Shown: positions 8,759 through 17,717, counted from the stretch's first letter. The stretch: 64,000 bases of DNA from Sphingobacteriaceae bacterium (GCA_017745075.1 JAGIAD010000029.1:186001-250000), one strand, 5' to 3'. The notes: generated by a model not told the origin, from the sequence alone. A program made the numbers and translations.

Positions 8759-9300
8759 TATTTAATGCCGTATTGACCTAAAAGTTCTTTGTAATAATCG
8801 GAATTTCTTCTTCTGCCAGATTCATTTTTCACCAGGTCCTGAATGCGCTGAAAGCCATCAAGAATAGCCTCTGGTCTTGGCGGGCAGCCAGGAACATAAA
8901 CATCAACAGGAATAACCTCATCAATACCCTGCAATACAGAATAAGTATCGAAAATACCACCGCTACTTGCGCAGGCACCAACAGCCATTACCCAACGTGG
9001 CTCAGCCATCTGGATATAAACCTGTTTTAATACCGGAGCCATTTTTTTTGCGATAGTTCCCATAACCATTAAAACATCAGCCTGACGAGGAGAAAAGCTT
9101 AAACGTTCGGCACCAAAACGACCTAAATCGTAATGAGAACCCATGGTAGCCATAAACTCGATACCACAACAAGATGTTGCAAAAGGCAATGGCCATAATG
9201 AATTTGAGCGGGCCAGACCAATCACCTTATCCAGGGAAGTGGCAAAATAGCCAGGTCCTTCGGTTCCTGGAGGCGCATCAACTATATTAATTTCACTCAT
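8758..9300 (-). CDS. nuoB: NADH-quinone oxidoreductase subunit B (cluster N2)
   Basis: Subunit holding the terminal cluster N2, which reduces quinone. The tandem cysteines in ATSCCGIEFMA, the third in VGACASSGG and the fourth in VPGCPPRPEAI supply the four ligands. I start the protein at ATG 9300 (MSEINIVD, 180 residues). An upstream in-frame ATG at 9345 would add 15 residues of unconserved sequence. The gene is preceded by a 229-base gap to nuoA that contains an inverted repeat. Confidence 0.95.
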   Translation of the reverse strand: MSEINIVDAPPGTEGPGYFATSLDKVIGLARSNSLWPLPFATSCCGIEFMATMGSHYDLGRFGAERLSFSPRQADVLMVMGTIAKKMAPVLKQVYIQMAEPRWVMAVGACASSGGIFDTYSVLQGIDEVIPVDVYVPGCPPRPEAILDGFQRIQDLVKNESGRRRNSDYYKELLGQYGIK

Positions 9301-9442
9301 GTTTATAAACAAAAAATGCTCATCCCTTTGCAGAATGAGCAACAAATTTACAATATTTTAAAGGCAATTAAACTAGCTTTACTCGATTTAGAACCTTTCT
9401 AAATAACCAAAATCCGATGTAGTTAGTGTAATTGGTACACAT

Positions 9443-9529
9443 CCAGTTATTAGTTGACAATTTTCAGTTAACAGTTTATAAAACCGGGGTTATAAACTGC
9501 CAATTACGAACTAATAATTGTGAACTGAA
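9443..9529. repeat. Long imperfect inverted repeat in the nuoA-nuoB gap
   Basis: The left arm (about 9443-9486) contains TTATTAGTTGACAATTTTC and CAGTTTATAAAACC. The right arm (about 9488-9529) contains their approximate complement, GGTTATAAACTG and ACTAATAATTG. It belongs to the same style of low-complexity fold-back element seen near der, metH and nuoE. Its presence inside an operon suggests that it tolerates or modulates read-through. Confidence 0.6.
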
Positions 9530-9901
9530 TTAGTTCCAGTCTAAAACTTTTTTCTTGATTACGTAGATAAAACCCAGTAACAAAGTACCCATAAAGATGA
9601 ACATTTCAATCATCCCATCCATCCTTAATGAACGGAAATTAACTGCCCACGGATACATAAAGATTACCTCCACATCGAAAAGCACAAACAAAATGGCTAC
9701 TACGAAATATTTGATGGAGAAAGGTTGACGGGCATTACCAATTGATTTAATACCGGCCTCAAAAGTTTCCAGTTTATCTGCTGTTTTACGTTTTGGGCCT
9801 AATAAGTGGGTAGCTACCAAAGTGAGTACAACAAAACCTAAAGCAACAATTACTTGAAATATAATCGGTAAAAAATCTATAGCCGAACTTTGCGCTTGCA
9901 T
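9530..9901 (-). CDS. nuoA: NADH-quinone oxidoreductase subunit A
   Basis: First gene of the complex I operon. The product is a three-helix membrane protein of 123 residues. The conserved loop after the first helix (HLLGPKRKTADKLETFEAGI) and the second-helix segment VEVIFMYPWAV identify NuoA/ND3. A cysteine found in many homologues of this loop is not present. A promoter of the Bacteroidota type ends 20 bases upstream of the start. Confidence 0.95.
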   Translation of the reverse strand: MQAQSSAIDFLPIIFQVIVALGFVVLTLVATHLLGPKRKTADKLETFEAGIKSIGNARQPFSIKYFVVAILFVLFDVEVIFMYPWAVNFRSLRMDGMIEMFIFMGTLLLGFIYVIKKKVLDWN

Positions 9902-9921
9902 ATTAATTTATTTTATGGTTG

Positions 9922-9953
9922 CAAAAGTAAAAGAAAAAGGCAGAGTAACCAAA
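9922..9953 (-). promoter_or_regulatory. Promoter of the nuo operon
   Basis: On the minus strand TTTG (9953-9950) and TACTTTTG (9929-9922) are separated by 20 bases, matching the Bacteroidota -33/-7 pattern TTTG...TAnnTTTG. The start codon of nuoA follows at 9901. The -33 element lies at the edge of the loop of the preceding operon's terminator. Confidence 0.7.
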
Positions 9954-9964
9954 CTCTGCCTTTT
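9935..9964 (-). terminator. Terminator of the exbB-tonB-TPR operon
   Basis: Stem of 12 base pairs (AAAAGGCAGAGT with ACTCTGCCTTTT) and a 6-base loop, 20 bases after the stop of the TPR gene, followed in the minus direction by a T-rich stretch. Confidence 0.8.
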
Positions 9965-9984
9965 CTAAATTATTTAACTTTAAA

Positions 9985-11697
9985 TTATTTGCCTTTACCT
10001 TTTGGTGGTGCAGGAGCTTGTAATTCTTTAAGCCTAGCTGCTGCATAAGTATCAGCAGGATCTAATGCTAAACTTTTGGTAAAAGCATCGATAGCTTTTG
10101 GCTTGTCTTTATCTGAATACCAAGCACCTATATTGTTATAAGATTCTGATAAGTTAGTTTTGTTTGCCGCTACTTCCTCAGGTTTCACTAAGCTAACATA
10201 TTTCTCAAAATATGGGATTGCAGTTCCTTTTGGATTAGTTTTATCATCTACTAAATTCGCGATTCTTCCTCTTACAAAATAACCTAAAGCAAACTCCGGA
10301 GAAACTTTATTTAGGTGGCTTAAAGCAGAATCTGCCTCAACTAAAGCCGCAGTATTGAATGGTTTTTTCTCTTTTTGAGCAACGTAAGCCTCATAAAATC
10401 TGGTTTGGCCTAAATAATAGTAATTTGTTAATGAACCTTTCCCATTTGGATTATATTTAATCGCCAATTGGAAAATTTCAGCAGATTTACCATATTTCTT
10501 CGCTTTCATCAAAGCTAAACCAGCCTCTGCTAAAGCATCAGCATTGTTAGAATCAATTTTGGCAGCTTCAATGATATTACCAACAGCTAAACTGTCTTGA
10601 CCAGCTTTTAACTGTGCTTTACCTAAATAAAGGTAATCGTTTCCTAAAATTTTAGATTTATCTTTTTCTTTAGCAAAAAACTCAGTCATGTAAGTTAAAG
10701 CCTGAGGATAGTTTTTATTTTCATAAGCAGCCCATCCTTTTAATCTGGCAACAACACCTGATTTAGAATCATTTGCTGGAACTTGAATACTTGATGCCAC
10801 CTGCTCTAATGTCTGAAAATCTTTAGCATAGAATAAAAACTGCATATAACGCAATTGAGATTCCAAAGATTTATCAGTTAAATCCATGTACTTCTTATAG
10901 TTCTCAATTCCTTTAGCTGCTTTTTCTTTGTCAACACCAAAACTACTCCATTGCAAGTACAGCTCTCCCAATTCACGATAAGCCGGACCATAGTTCGCAT
11001 CAGCGGCAATCACATCCTGTAATTCCTTTTCTCCTTCAGGAAAAGCTCTTGATTCTTTGTACATTTTACCAATCTGAGTTTTAGCTCTTCTGTTGTTTGG
11101 ATCAATGTCGTTAACACGCATGTATGGACCTAATGCTTCAGAGTTTTTCTTTTGTAAAGCATAAGCATCGCCTTGTGCCAGGAATACTTCTGCATCTTTA
11201 TCTTTCGCATCTAATTCATCTGCTTTGGTAATGTTAGCCAGCGCATTTGTAAAATCAGGTTTTGATACATCGTCACTAGGTTTATCCTGAGCTAAATAAG
11301 CTTTACCGATATACAAATAAGTTTTGTAATCTTTCGGAGCCAAAGCCACTGCCTTATCAAAATTGGTTTTCGCAGAAGCCGGATTATTTGATAGCATATC
11401 TGCTTCACCCAAACCGATCAGGTTTAAGTTGTTCTTCGGATCGGCAGTAATGCCTTTTGTAAATACCGCTCTCGCCGAGTCGATATAACCAGTTTTTAAG
11501 TAAACCAAACCAAGATTGTAATAATTATTACCATCTGATGCTTTTGAGCTCACCAATGATTTAAGCATTGATGATGCTTTTTGGTACTGTTCAGCGTCAA
11601 TGGCTTTTTTCGCGTCATTTAAATCTTGAGCAAAAACTGCAGAACCCATCAACACCAAACCTACATTTAAGGTTATTGCTTTCTTTAAAATTTTCAT
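9985..11697 (-). CDS. Secreted tetratricopeptide-repeat protein
   Basis: A 570-residue protein with a cleavable signal peptide (first 23 residues, ending near VFAQ) followed by TPR units over almost the whole length. The pattern of small residues is clear in segments such as NNYYNLGLVYLKTGYIDSARAVFTKGI and NNADALAEAGLALMKAKKYGKSAEIF. TPR arrays mediate protein-protein contacts, and no catalytic motif is seen. The tail APAPPKGKGK is short and basic. It is the last gene of the exbB-exbD-exbD-tonB-PstS-like cluster, and a terminator follows it, so a role as a periplasmic or outer-membrane-associated partner of the TonB machinery is reasonable but unproven. Confidence 0.85.
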   Translation of the reverse strand: MKILKKAITLNVGLVLMGSAVFAQDLNDAKKAIDAEQYQKASSMLKSLVSSKASDGNNYYNLGLVYLKTGYIDSARAVFTKGITADPKNNLNLIGLGEADMLSNNPASAKTNFDKAVALAPKDYKTYLYIGKAYLAQDKPSDDVSKPDFTNALANITKADELDAKDKDAEVFLAQGDAYALQKKNSEALGPYMRVNDIDPNNRRAKTQIGKMYKESRAFPEGEKELQDVIAADANYGPAYRELGELYLQWSSFGVDKEKAAKGIENYKKYMDLTDKSLESQLRYMQFLFYAKDFQTLEQVASSIQVPANDSKSGVVARLKGWAAYENKNYPQALTYMTEFFAKEKDKSKILGNDYLYLGKAQLKAGQDSLAVGNIIEAAKIDSNNADALAEAGLALMKAKKYGKSAEIFQLAIKYNPNGKGSLTNYYYLGQTRFYEAYVAQKEKKPFNTAALVEADSALSHLNKVSPEFALGYFVRGRIANLVDDKTNPKGTAIPYFEKYVSLVKPEEVAANKTNLSESYNNIGAWYSDKDKPKAIDAFTKSLALDPADTYAAARLKELQAPAPPKGKGK

Positions 11698-11782
11698 CGG
11701 ATATTCTGTTTTTTATTTAATAAAAATGAAGTGTCTCTTTAGATTTACTTCGTGGTTCAATTTATAATTTTTTAACTTAATT

Positions 11783-12682
11783 TCACTTTGTCAGGTGAAG
11801 CTCTCTGGGCATTAACTTATGTGGCCCAAGTCCAGATTTAAGTACAATCAATTGTCCTCTCTGACTTCTTAACCATGTTGCAAATCCTGTGCCTAAACCA
11901 TCTCTTCCCTCGCAATCGATAATATTTATATTTCTCAGGAAAGGATAAACGCCATTGATCAAATTATCCTGGGTTGGTTTATAAAACTGGTCATCTCCAA
12001 CTTTGCCTTTCAAATTTTTCACTCCCAATACTTTTACCTTCGACAGGTATTGACTCGCCTCAGTATTCTGATCGGAAATCCAATTTACGCCCAAAATACC
12101 AATAAAATTTTTATCTTCTGCAATAAGTTTAATGACTTCTTTGCTAGAATTTTTAGAGTAAACACCTGTAGCTGGAAATTGATTGATTTTAGCAAGTTCC
12201 TTAAAGTATTGAAAAGTGCTAGAATAGGCGTTATCGAACACCAATTTTTTTTCTGATTTCTTCCCCTGTAATATGTCAATCACTTCTTTAACGGTAATAG
12301 TACTGTCAATATTGCCCTGATTGGTAATTAAAGCGATACCATCAATAGCAAAACGGGAAGAGTTGATCTTGATATTACGTTGATTATAATATTTTTCTTC
12401 AGCTTTGGTCAACAACCTTGGCAAAACAATTACCCTTACACTATCATTTAAAAATGCAGGCAATAATTTCTCTTCAGGTTTTACTGTAGTCTGAAACTTT
12501 GCGCCCGGATAATCCAAACTAAAAATATCGATCTGATTTTGAACAACCGGTCCGACACTTTCATCAACCAATATTTTTAAGGTACCGCTTGTTCTGGTCT
12601 CTTTAACCGCATCAGCTTTGTTTTTACGTTTGCAGGATACAAGTAAAGCTATTACACAAAATACTAAGAGGAATTTTTTCAT
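11783..12682 (-). CDS. PstS-like phosphate-binding-fold lipoprotein
   Basis: A 299-residue protein whose N-terminus is a lipoprotein signal with lipobox cysteine near residue 17 (LLVSC), so it is lipid-anchored after export. The rest has the type 2 periplasmic-binding fold of the PstS family: it opens with GTLKILVDESVGPVVQNQI and has the helix-strand pattern IDGIALITNQGNIDSTITVKEVIDILQGK. No pst transporter genes are nearby, unlike true phosphate uptake loci. Its place between tonB and a TPR gene suggests work with the energy-transducing complex. The ligand is unknown. Confidence 0.8.
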   Translation of the reverse strand: MKKFLLVFCVIALLVSCKRKNKADAVKETRTSGTLKILVDESVGPVVQNQIDIFSLDYPGAKFQTTVKPEEKLLPAFLNDSVRVIVLPRLLTKAEEKYYNQRNIKINSSRFAIDGIALITNQGNIDSTITVKEVIDILQGKKSEKKLVFDNAYSSTFQYFKELAKINQFPATGVYSKNSSKEVIKLIAEDKNFIGILGVNWISDQNTEASQYLSKVKVLGVKNLKGKVGDDQFYKPTQDNLINGVYPFLRNINIIDCEGRDGLGTGFATWLRSQRGQLIVLKSGLGPHKLMPRELHLTK

Positions 12683-12689
12683 TGAAATA

Positions 12690-12917
12690 TTAATCGCGCC
12701 TGCCCAGGCTTAAAAGTCTTACAAAAGCATAAATAATTAAGAAGATGCCAATTGCGATACGGCCCCATTGCGGAATAGTGCTTAAGCGAAGGGCAATTGG
12801 TTCATAAAAGATGAATGCAAAGCCCAATACCACGTAAAAGACAAACATGATAAGGCCTAAAATGAGCAAAAACCGCTGTTTAGGCGATTTTTGCTTAAAA
12901 ATATCAAAATTTAACAT
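12690..12917 (-). CDS. Small membrane protein of the tonB cluster
   Basis: A 75-residue protein with two hydrophobic helices (about residues 15-37 and 52-68) separated by a short polar loop. I do not recognise a characterised family. It starts six bases after the stop of tonB and ends seven bases before the PstS-like gene, so it is part of the same transcript. Its basic N-terminus and its termini predicted on the same side of the membrane are all that can be read from the sequence. Confidence 0.75.
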   Translation of the reverse strand: MLNFDIFKQKSPKQRFLLILGLIMFVFYVVLGFAFIFYEPIALRLSTIPQWGRIAIGIFLIIYAFVRLLSLGRRD

Positions 12918-12923
12918 CTACTA

Positions 12924-13742
12924 TTAGTTCAATGTAAAGTTAACGTTGATGTTGTATTTTACCCTTACTGGTTTACCGTTTTGAATACCTGGGTTCCAAC
13001 GCGGACTGGCTTTCAATACTCGGATGGCTTCCTCATCAGTTCCGCTACCTAAACCACGGGTTACTGTAATATCGGTTAATTTACCATCTTTTTCCACAAC
13101 GAAAGATAAAAATACTTTACCTTGAACGTTGTTTTCCTGTGCCATTGGCGGGTATTTAATTGCTCCTCCTAAATACTTATAGAATTTAGCAATACCTCCC
13201 GGGAATTCTGGTTGTTTCTCGATACTAACAAAGTCGTAAACCTTATTGTCATCAACCGCAACAGCAGCTTCCCTTTTTGGTCCCTCACCTACCGGTTCAG
13301 CGATAACGATATCAGCTGTTGGATCACCTTTGATATCTCTCTGACCTGGATCAGCTTCTTTCAATTTTTCAACTGTAGGTGGTTCATCACGAACCTCGAT
13401 ATCAGGTTTTACAATTGGAGGTGGCATTTTTACCTGGTCAACCTTTGGTGGCGGTGGCTCTACCGGTGGCGGTGGAGGTGTTTCCGGGTTTACCGGCGGT
13501 GGCGGAGCTAAAATTACTTCCTGTGCTTTTACCTGCTCTTCTTCATGATCCATTGAACCTTTGATCAGGCTATAGATTTTTGGAGAGAAAAATAAAACAA
13601 GGAAGATTATAGATCCAATAATTAAAGCTCTTGTAGTGGTAGCACCATTGGTTTTACGCAATTGGTATGCACCATAGTTTTTGTTTTTATCGGCAAAAAC
13701 CACTTCAAGCCATTCTTTTCTGAATATATCTAACTTCGACAT
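12924..13742 (-). CDS. tonB: TonB energy transducer
   Basis: Periplasm-spanning protein that transmits proton-motive energy from ExbB/ExbD to outer-membrane TonB-dependent transporters. Visible parts in order: a cytoplasmic N-terminus typical of Bacteroidota (FADKNKNYGAYQLRK), one transmembrane helix near residues 36-60, a proline-rich spacer with PPPP repeats near 80-115, and the C-terminal TonB fold from KYPPMAQENNVQGKVFLSF to the end. The length of 272 residues fits. The genes for its motor lie immediately upstream. Confidence 0.95.
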   Translation of the reverse strand: MSKLDIFRKEWLEVVFADKNKNYGAYQLRKTNGATTTRALIIGSIIFLVLFFSPKIYSLIKGSMDHEEEQVKAQEVILAPPPPVNPETPPPPPVEPPPPKVDQVKMPPPIVKPDIEVRDEPPTVEKLKEADPGQRDIKGDPTADIVIAEPVGEGPKREAAVAVDDNKVYDFVSIEKQPEFPGGIAKFYKYLGGAIKYPPMAQENNVQGKVFLSFVVEKDGKLTDITVTRGLGSGTDEEAIRVLKASPRWNPGIQNGKPVRVKYNINVNFTLN

Positions 13743-13760
13743 AACTATTGGTTTTACTGA

Positions 13761-14267
13761 TTATAAAATTCCTTTTTCTTTCATGAACTGCTTCTCATTG
13801 TCAAGGATGTTATCATCATCAATCTGACGAACCTTTACTTTAAGAATTTCCAACTCGTCCATAATATCAACAAAGTTCTGAAAGGTAGCACCCGATGTTG
13901 GTTTTACAAGCACAACAAAGTCGCCCGCAACACCTGAAGCATCAGCTGTTTTTCTATTTTTTACAATAGCATCCTCTATCTGTGAACCTGATTCGATTGT
14001 TGGTGCGCTTTCGCCAGCTACTCCCATGTACCATGCTACTTTATTGTTTTTACCCAATAAGATGGTCATCGTTTTACTCGCTTTCAGCTCTAACCTGTTT
14101 TCAGGTAACTTTTCGTTTTTATCCGGTTTTGCAATATCCATCGCCTGCGGCGTAGAGATTACTGTTGTTAAGATAAAGAATGTTACCAAAAGAAACATTA
14201 GATCCACCATGGGGGTCATATCAACCCTCGGCGTGGCTTTCTTCCCGCCTGTGTTTAATTCTGCCAT
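13761..14267 (-). CDS. exbD: ExbD/TolR-family motor protein (second copy)
   Basis: A 168-residue inner-membrane protein with one helix (about residues 18-41) that contains the conserved aspartate in RVDMTPMVDLMFLLVTFF, the proton-binding residue of ExbD/TolR. A periplasmic domain follows. It begins three bases after the stop of the first exbD and precedes tonB. The two neighbouring ExbD proteins differ strongly from each other, so they probably form a heteromeric motor and are not a recent duplication. Confidence 0.92.
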   Translation of the reverse strand: MAELNTGGKKATPRVDMTPMVDLMFLLVTFFILTTVISTPQAMDIAKPDKNEKLPENRLELKASKTMTILLGKNNKVAWYMGVAGESAPTIESGSQIEDAIVKNRKTADASGVAGDFVVLVKPTSGATFQNFVDIMDELEILKVKVRQIDDDNILDNEKQFMKEKGIL

Positions 14268-14270
14268 TTC

Positions 14271-14885
14271 TTATTTCTTTTTAGCTTCAGAGTTAGTTAC
14301 CAACAAGAATTTGTTTACACTTTGTTTCTGAAGTACATCAATAATCTTTTTAACTACAGGATATTCTTCCTTTGCATCACCTTTGATACTGATACGCATA
14401 TCCTGGTTGTTGATCTCTTTCGTAGCTTTACGCGCATTTAAAACCCAGGCATTTAACTGATTATCAGTCGAATCTGAAGGTATACCCGGCTGAATTCCAG
14501 GTTTCATACGATCGCCACCATTCATTGCAATAAGCGACTTTAAGCTCTGGATCGGCACACCGAAACTTCCGATATTCGAGAAGCGTTGTACTTCTGCTGG
14601 GGTGAACGATATTTTATACTGTTCGCCCATTAGCTCTAATGTTTTCGCTCTTACTTTTGTTCCTGCTACTTCAAAGAAAACTTTACCCTGCCCAATGGTT
14701 AATATCGCATTGTTTTCTACCGGTACCTTAAACTCATACGTTGATGAAGGTGTAGAAACAGTTAATGGTTCTGGTTGCCTTGCTGTAGCAGTTAAGATGA
14801 AGAAAGTAAGTAACAATGATGCCACATCACACATGGCGGTCATATCTGTTACCGTACTCGTTCTTTTAACTTTAATTCTAGGCAT
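14271..14885 (-). CDS. exbD: ExbD/TolR-family motor protein (first copy)
   Basis: A 204-residue ExbD homologue with the transmembrane motif TDMTAMCDVASLLLTFFI near residues 13-30, including the key aspartate. The periplasmic part is about 35 residues longer than in its neighbour and contains a segment rich in polar residues (MKPGIQPGIPSDSTDNQ) not expected in ExbD of proteobacteria. It lies between exbB (78 bases upstream) and the second exbD. Confidence 0.92.
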   Translation of the reverse strand: MPRIKVKRTSTVTDMTAMCDVASLLLTFFILTATARQPEPLTVSTPSSTYEFKVPVENNAILTIGQGKVFFEVAGTKVRAKTLELMGEQYKISFTPAEVQRFSNIGSFGVPIQSLKSLIAMNGGDRMKPGIQPGIPSDSTDNQLNAWVLNARKATKEINNQDMRISIKGDAKEEYPVVKKIIDVLQKQSVNKFLLVTNSEAKKK

Positions 14886-14963
14886 AATATTTTTACTAGT
14901 TTTTAATAATGATGATCTTTTTTCCGGTTTTCCATAAAGCCGGTAAAAATTTTTTCAAAATTC

Positions 14964-15794
14964 TTATTTATGCGAACTAGCGTATGTTTGAACGATGCTG
15001 AAACCAGCCTCATCGATTGCGTAAGTTAACTTGTCAATTTTAGAAGTTAATACGTTGTACATGATAATTGCCACAGTAGATACCAAGATACCAGTTGCAG
15101 TGTTGATAAGTGCCTCAGAGATACCTACCGCAAGTGCTGATTGATCTGGAGCACCAGAGTTTGCTAAACCGGCGAATGCACGGATCATACCTGTTACTGT
15201 ACCCAATAAACCTACCAATGTACCAATTGATACCAAAGTTGCAATTACAGTTAAGTTTTGCTCTAACATTGGCATTTCTAAAGCTGTAGCTTCTTCAACC
15301 TCTTTCTGGATGGCAACGATTGATTGCTCAACATCCATGTTAGTATCTGCTTCAACTTCGCTATATTTTTTCAAACCAGATTTAATTACGTTAGCAACTG
15401 AACCTTGTTGTTTATCACACTCCGCTTTTGCAGCTTCGATGTTTCCTGCGCTCAATAAGCCTTGTACTTTACGGATGAAAGTATCTAAGCTTGTTTTTCC
15501 ACTCGCTTTACCAATAACGATAATACGCTCGATAGAGAATACAATTACTACCAATAGTAATCCAACCAAGATCGCTACGATAGGGCCTCCTTTGTATGCT
15601 GTTCCAAGATAGTTACCAGGTAATGGTAATTTTTCTCTGTCACCATCGATAAAGTTACTTCCTTCTCCGAATACGAATCTCCAAACACAGAATCCAATAA
15701 CGATACAGATTGGAATAACGAATGTTGCAAATACATTTGAAGCGCTAGAAGAGCTCTCTTTTTTAACAGTTGTTGGTTTTGGTGCGTTTGCCAT
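14964..15794 (-). CDS. exbB: ExbB/TolQ/MotA-family proton channel
   Basis: First gene of the TonB-energising operon. The 276-residue protein has four hydrophobic segments: an extra N-terminal one (FATFVIPICIVIGFCVWRFVF), a second near residues 70-90, and the two long channel helices in the C-terminal half containing LVSIGTLVGLLGTVTGMIRAF and GISEALINTATGILVS, which are characteristic of ExbB/TolQ. The cytoplasmic domain lies between helices two and three. A promoter is visible 100 bases upstream. Confidence 0.95.
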   Translation of the reverse strand: MANAPKPTTVKKESSSSASNVFATFVIPICIVIGFCVWRFVFGEGSNFIDGDREKLPLPGNYLGTAYKGGPIVAILVGLLLVVIVFSIERIIVIGKASGKTSLDTFIRKVQGLLSAGNIEAAKAECDKQQGSVANVIKSGLKKYSEVEADTNMDVEQSIVAIQKEVEEATALEMPMLEQNLTVIATLVSIGTLVGLLGTVTGMIRAFAGLANSGAPDQSALAVGISEALINTATGILVSTVAIIMYNVLTSKIDKLTYAIDEAGFSIVQTYASSHK

Positions 15795-15893
15795 TTTTTT
15801 TGAATTTTTAGTTTTAGTTCTTGTTTTTAATTTTTAGCTGTTTTTTCTTATTGTATACACACAACGTTTCTTAACCGAAATTGTTGCGAAAAA

Positions 15894-15923
15894 CAAATTT
15901 ATAAATTGATTTTAAATTACAAA
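15894..15923 (-). promoter_or_regulatory. Promoter of the exbB-tonB operon
   Basis: Minus strand TTTG (15923-15920), 18 bases, then TAAATTTG (15901-15894), matching the Bacteroidota -33/-7 consensus and implying a leader of about 95 bases before exbB. The remainder of the 297-base gap holds the pckA terminator and A/T-rich sequence. Confidence 0.6.
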
Positions 15924-15992
15924 TTAATAAATCAACAAGCAATTAAATCGTTACTTAGAATTTTGTTCCGGCAATTCACCTAGGGTGTATAA

Positions 15993-16020
15993 CAAAAAAA
16001 TTGCCCCAGCCGAGGCAATT
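15993..16020 (-). terminator. Terminator of pckA
   Basis: Stem AATTGCC/GGCAATT with an 8-base loop, followed in the minus direction by a run of seven T, 72 bases past the pckA stop codon. Confidence 0.8.
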
Positions 16021-16091
16021 CTTTCACAATAAAAACTAAAAAAAAATCGAATTGCAAATTTTTTGCTCAAAAAATGCATTTTAAAGTACTT

Positions 16092-17687
16092 TTAACATAA
16101 TTTTAACGCTTCGTGTCTGCTTTTTGACACTTTTGTCAGTTCGAATTGCTTAAAATTCTCTTCGAAGGCATCAGATAGTTGATAGGCCTTTAAAAAATAT
16201 TCTTCCTGGTTATCCCATGTTTTAGAAGGATCTAAAATATCGCTTGGAACACCCGGGCAATTTAGCGGCATCATCAATTTAAATACATGGTGCTGTTTGT
16301 AATGGTTGTGGTTTAAACTGCCGTTCAAAGCTGCTTTGATCATGGCGCGTGTATAGCTTAATTTCATCCTTTTACCCACACCATAGGCTCCCCCGGTCCA
16401 TCCCGTATTGACCAACCAAACGTTTACTTCGTGCTTTTTCATCTTCTCGCCCAATAAAGCTGCATATTTAGAAGGATGCAATGGCAGGAAAGCTTTGCCA
16501 AAGCAAGCTGAAAAAGTGAGTTGTGGCTCGGTAACCCCAGCCTCTGTTCCGGCAACTTTTGCGGTATAACCGCTCATAAAGTGAAACATGGCCTGTTCAA
16601 CACTTAATTTGGAAATGGGCGGCAGCACGCCAAATGCATCAGCTGTAAGGAAAAAAATATTTTTTGGCACCGCTGCAACAGAGGGCAGGATGGCATTATC
16701 AATATAATCTATAGGATAAGCAACGCGCGTATTTTCCGTTTTATCAATGTTTGAGTAATCAACATCTTTTGTTCCCGGGAAGAAGTTGATGTTTTCTAGT
16801 AGTGAGCCAAATTTAATCGCTTTAAATATCTGGGGTTCTTTTTCCTCTGTCAAATCAACACATTTTGCATAACAGCCGCCCTCAAAGTTGAATACAGAAT
16901 CGTTACCCCAACCATGTTCATCATCGCCGATTAAACCACGTTCAGGATCGGCAGACAAAGTGGTTTTGCCTGTTCCGGACAAGCCAAAAAATATGGCCGT
17001 ATCTCCGTTTTTACCCACATTGGCCGAACAATGCATGGAAAGCGTATTTTTATATACAGGAAGGATAAAGTTCAGCACAGAAAATATTCCTTTTTTGATC
17101 TCTCCGGTATAGCCTGTACCCCCTATAAGGATCATTTTCCTTGTAAAATTGATAATGGAGAAATTTCCCTGACGGGTGCCATCCACAGCTGGATCGGCCA
17201 TAAAACCCGGCGCAGCAATGATTGTCCATTCGGGCATATCACCCAGATCATCTTCTTTTGGGCGGATAAATAAATGATGAGCAAAAAGATTCTGATAAGC
17301 CGTTTCGGTAATTACGCGGATGGAAATCGAATAATCCGGGTCGGCGCACGCTGAAGAGTCGCGCACGTAAATTGTTTTGTTACCAAGATAATTGGTAAGC
17401 TTACCATATAACTGATCGAATTTTTCAGGGCTGATTTTAATGTTTACATCACCCCACCAAACCTGATCTTCAGTGATATCGTCGCACACGATAAAACGGT
17501 CTTTAGGCGAACGTCCGGTAAATTTCCCTGTATCAATAGCCAGTGCACCGGATGCGGCCATGGTACCTTCATTATTTAATAAGGCTTCATCAATCAACTC
17601 CCCTGGAGATAACTGGTACTTTACAGCAATGTTCCCGCCGAGATTTAAATAGCTTAAATCTGGCGCTTGCAGTTTCTTTTTGCTCAT
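16092..17687 (-). CDS. pckA: Phosphoenolpyruvate carboxykinase (ATP)
   Basis: Converts oxaloacetate and ATP to phosphoenolpyruvate and CO2, the entry to gluconeogenesis, in the cytoplasm. The 531-residue sequence carries the PEPCK-specific P-loop and metal site in GLSGTGKTTLSADPERGLIG near residue 237, the TGRSPKDRF substrate loop near 55, and the adenine-binding NTGWTGGAYGVGKRM near 424. Size and motifs fit the ATP-dependent class, not the GTP class. It is monocistronic, with its own -7 box upstream and terminator downstream. Confidence 0.97.
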   Translation of the reverse strand: MSKKKLQAPDLSYLNLGGNIAVKYQLSPGELIDEALLNNEGTMAASGALAIDTGKFTGRSPKDRFIVCDDITEDQVWWGDVNIKISPEKFDQLYGKLTNYLGNKTIYVRDSSACADPDYSISIRVITETAYQNLFAHHLFIRPKEDDLGDMPEWTIIAAPGFMADPAVDGTRQGNFSIINFTRKMILIGGTGYTGEIKKGIFSVLNFILPVYKNTLSMHCSANVGKNGDTAIFFGLSGTGKTTLSADPERGLIGDDEHGWGNDSVFNFEGGCYAKCVDLTEEKEPQIFKAIKFGSLLENINFFPGTKDVDYSNIDKTENTRVAYPIDYIDNAILPSVAAVPKNIFFLTADAFGVLPPISKLSVEQAMFHFMSGYTAKVAGTEAGVTEPQLTFSACFGKAFLPLHPSKYAALLGEKMKKHEVNVWLVNTGWTGGAYGVGKRMKLSYTRAMIKAALNGSLNHNHYKQHHVFKLMMPLNCPGVPSDILDPSKTWDNQEEYFLKAYQLSDAFEENFKQFELTKVSKSRHEALKLC

Positions 17688-17709
17688 AACAATAAGTTAG
17701 TTAGTGCAG

Positions 17710-17717
17710 CAAAGGTA
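17710..17717 (-). promoter_or_regulatory. -7 promoter box of pckA
   Basis: Minus-strand TACCTTTG, a match to TAnnTTTG, ends 22 bases before the pckA start codon. The -33 element is not convincing: the nearest TTTG is only 15 bases away. Confidence 0.55.

Noticed and set aside
13212-13564. Plus-strand frames rich in Trp/Arg opposite tonB
   Set aside because: They are antisense to the proline-rich codons of tonB, which are GC-rich and poor in stop codons in all frames.
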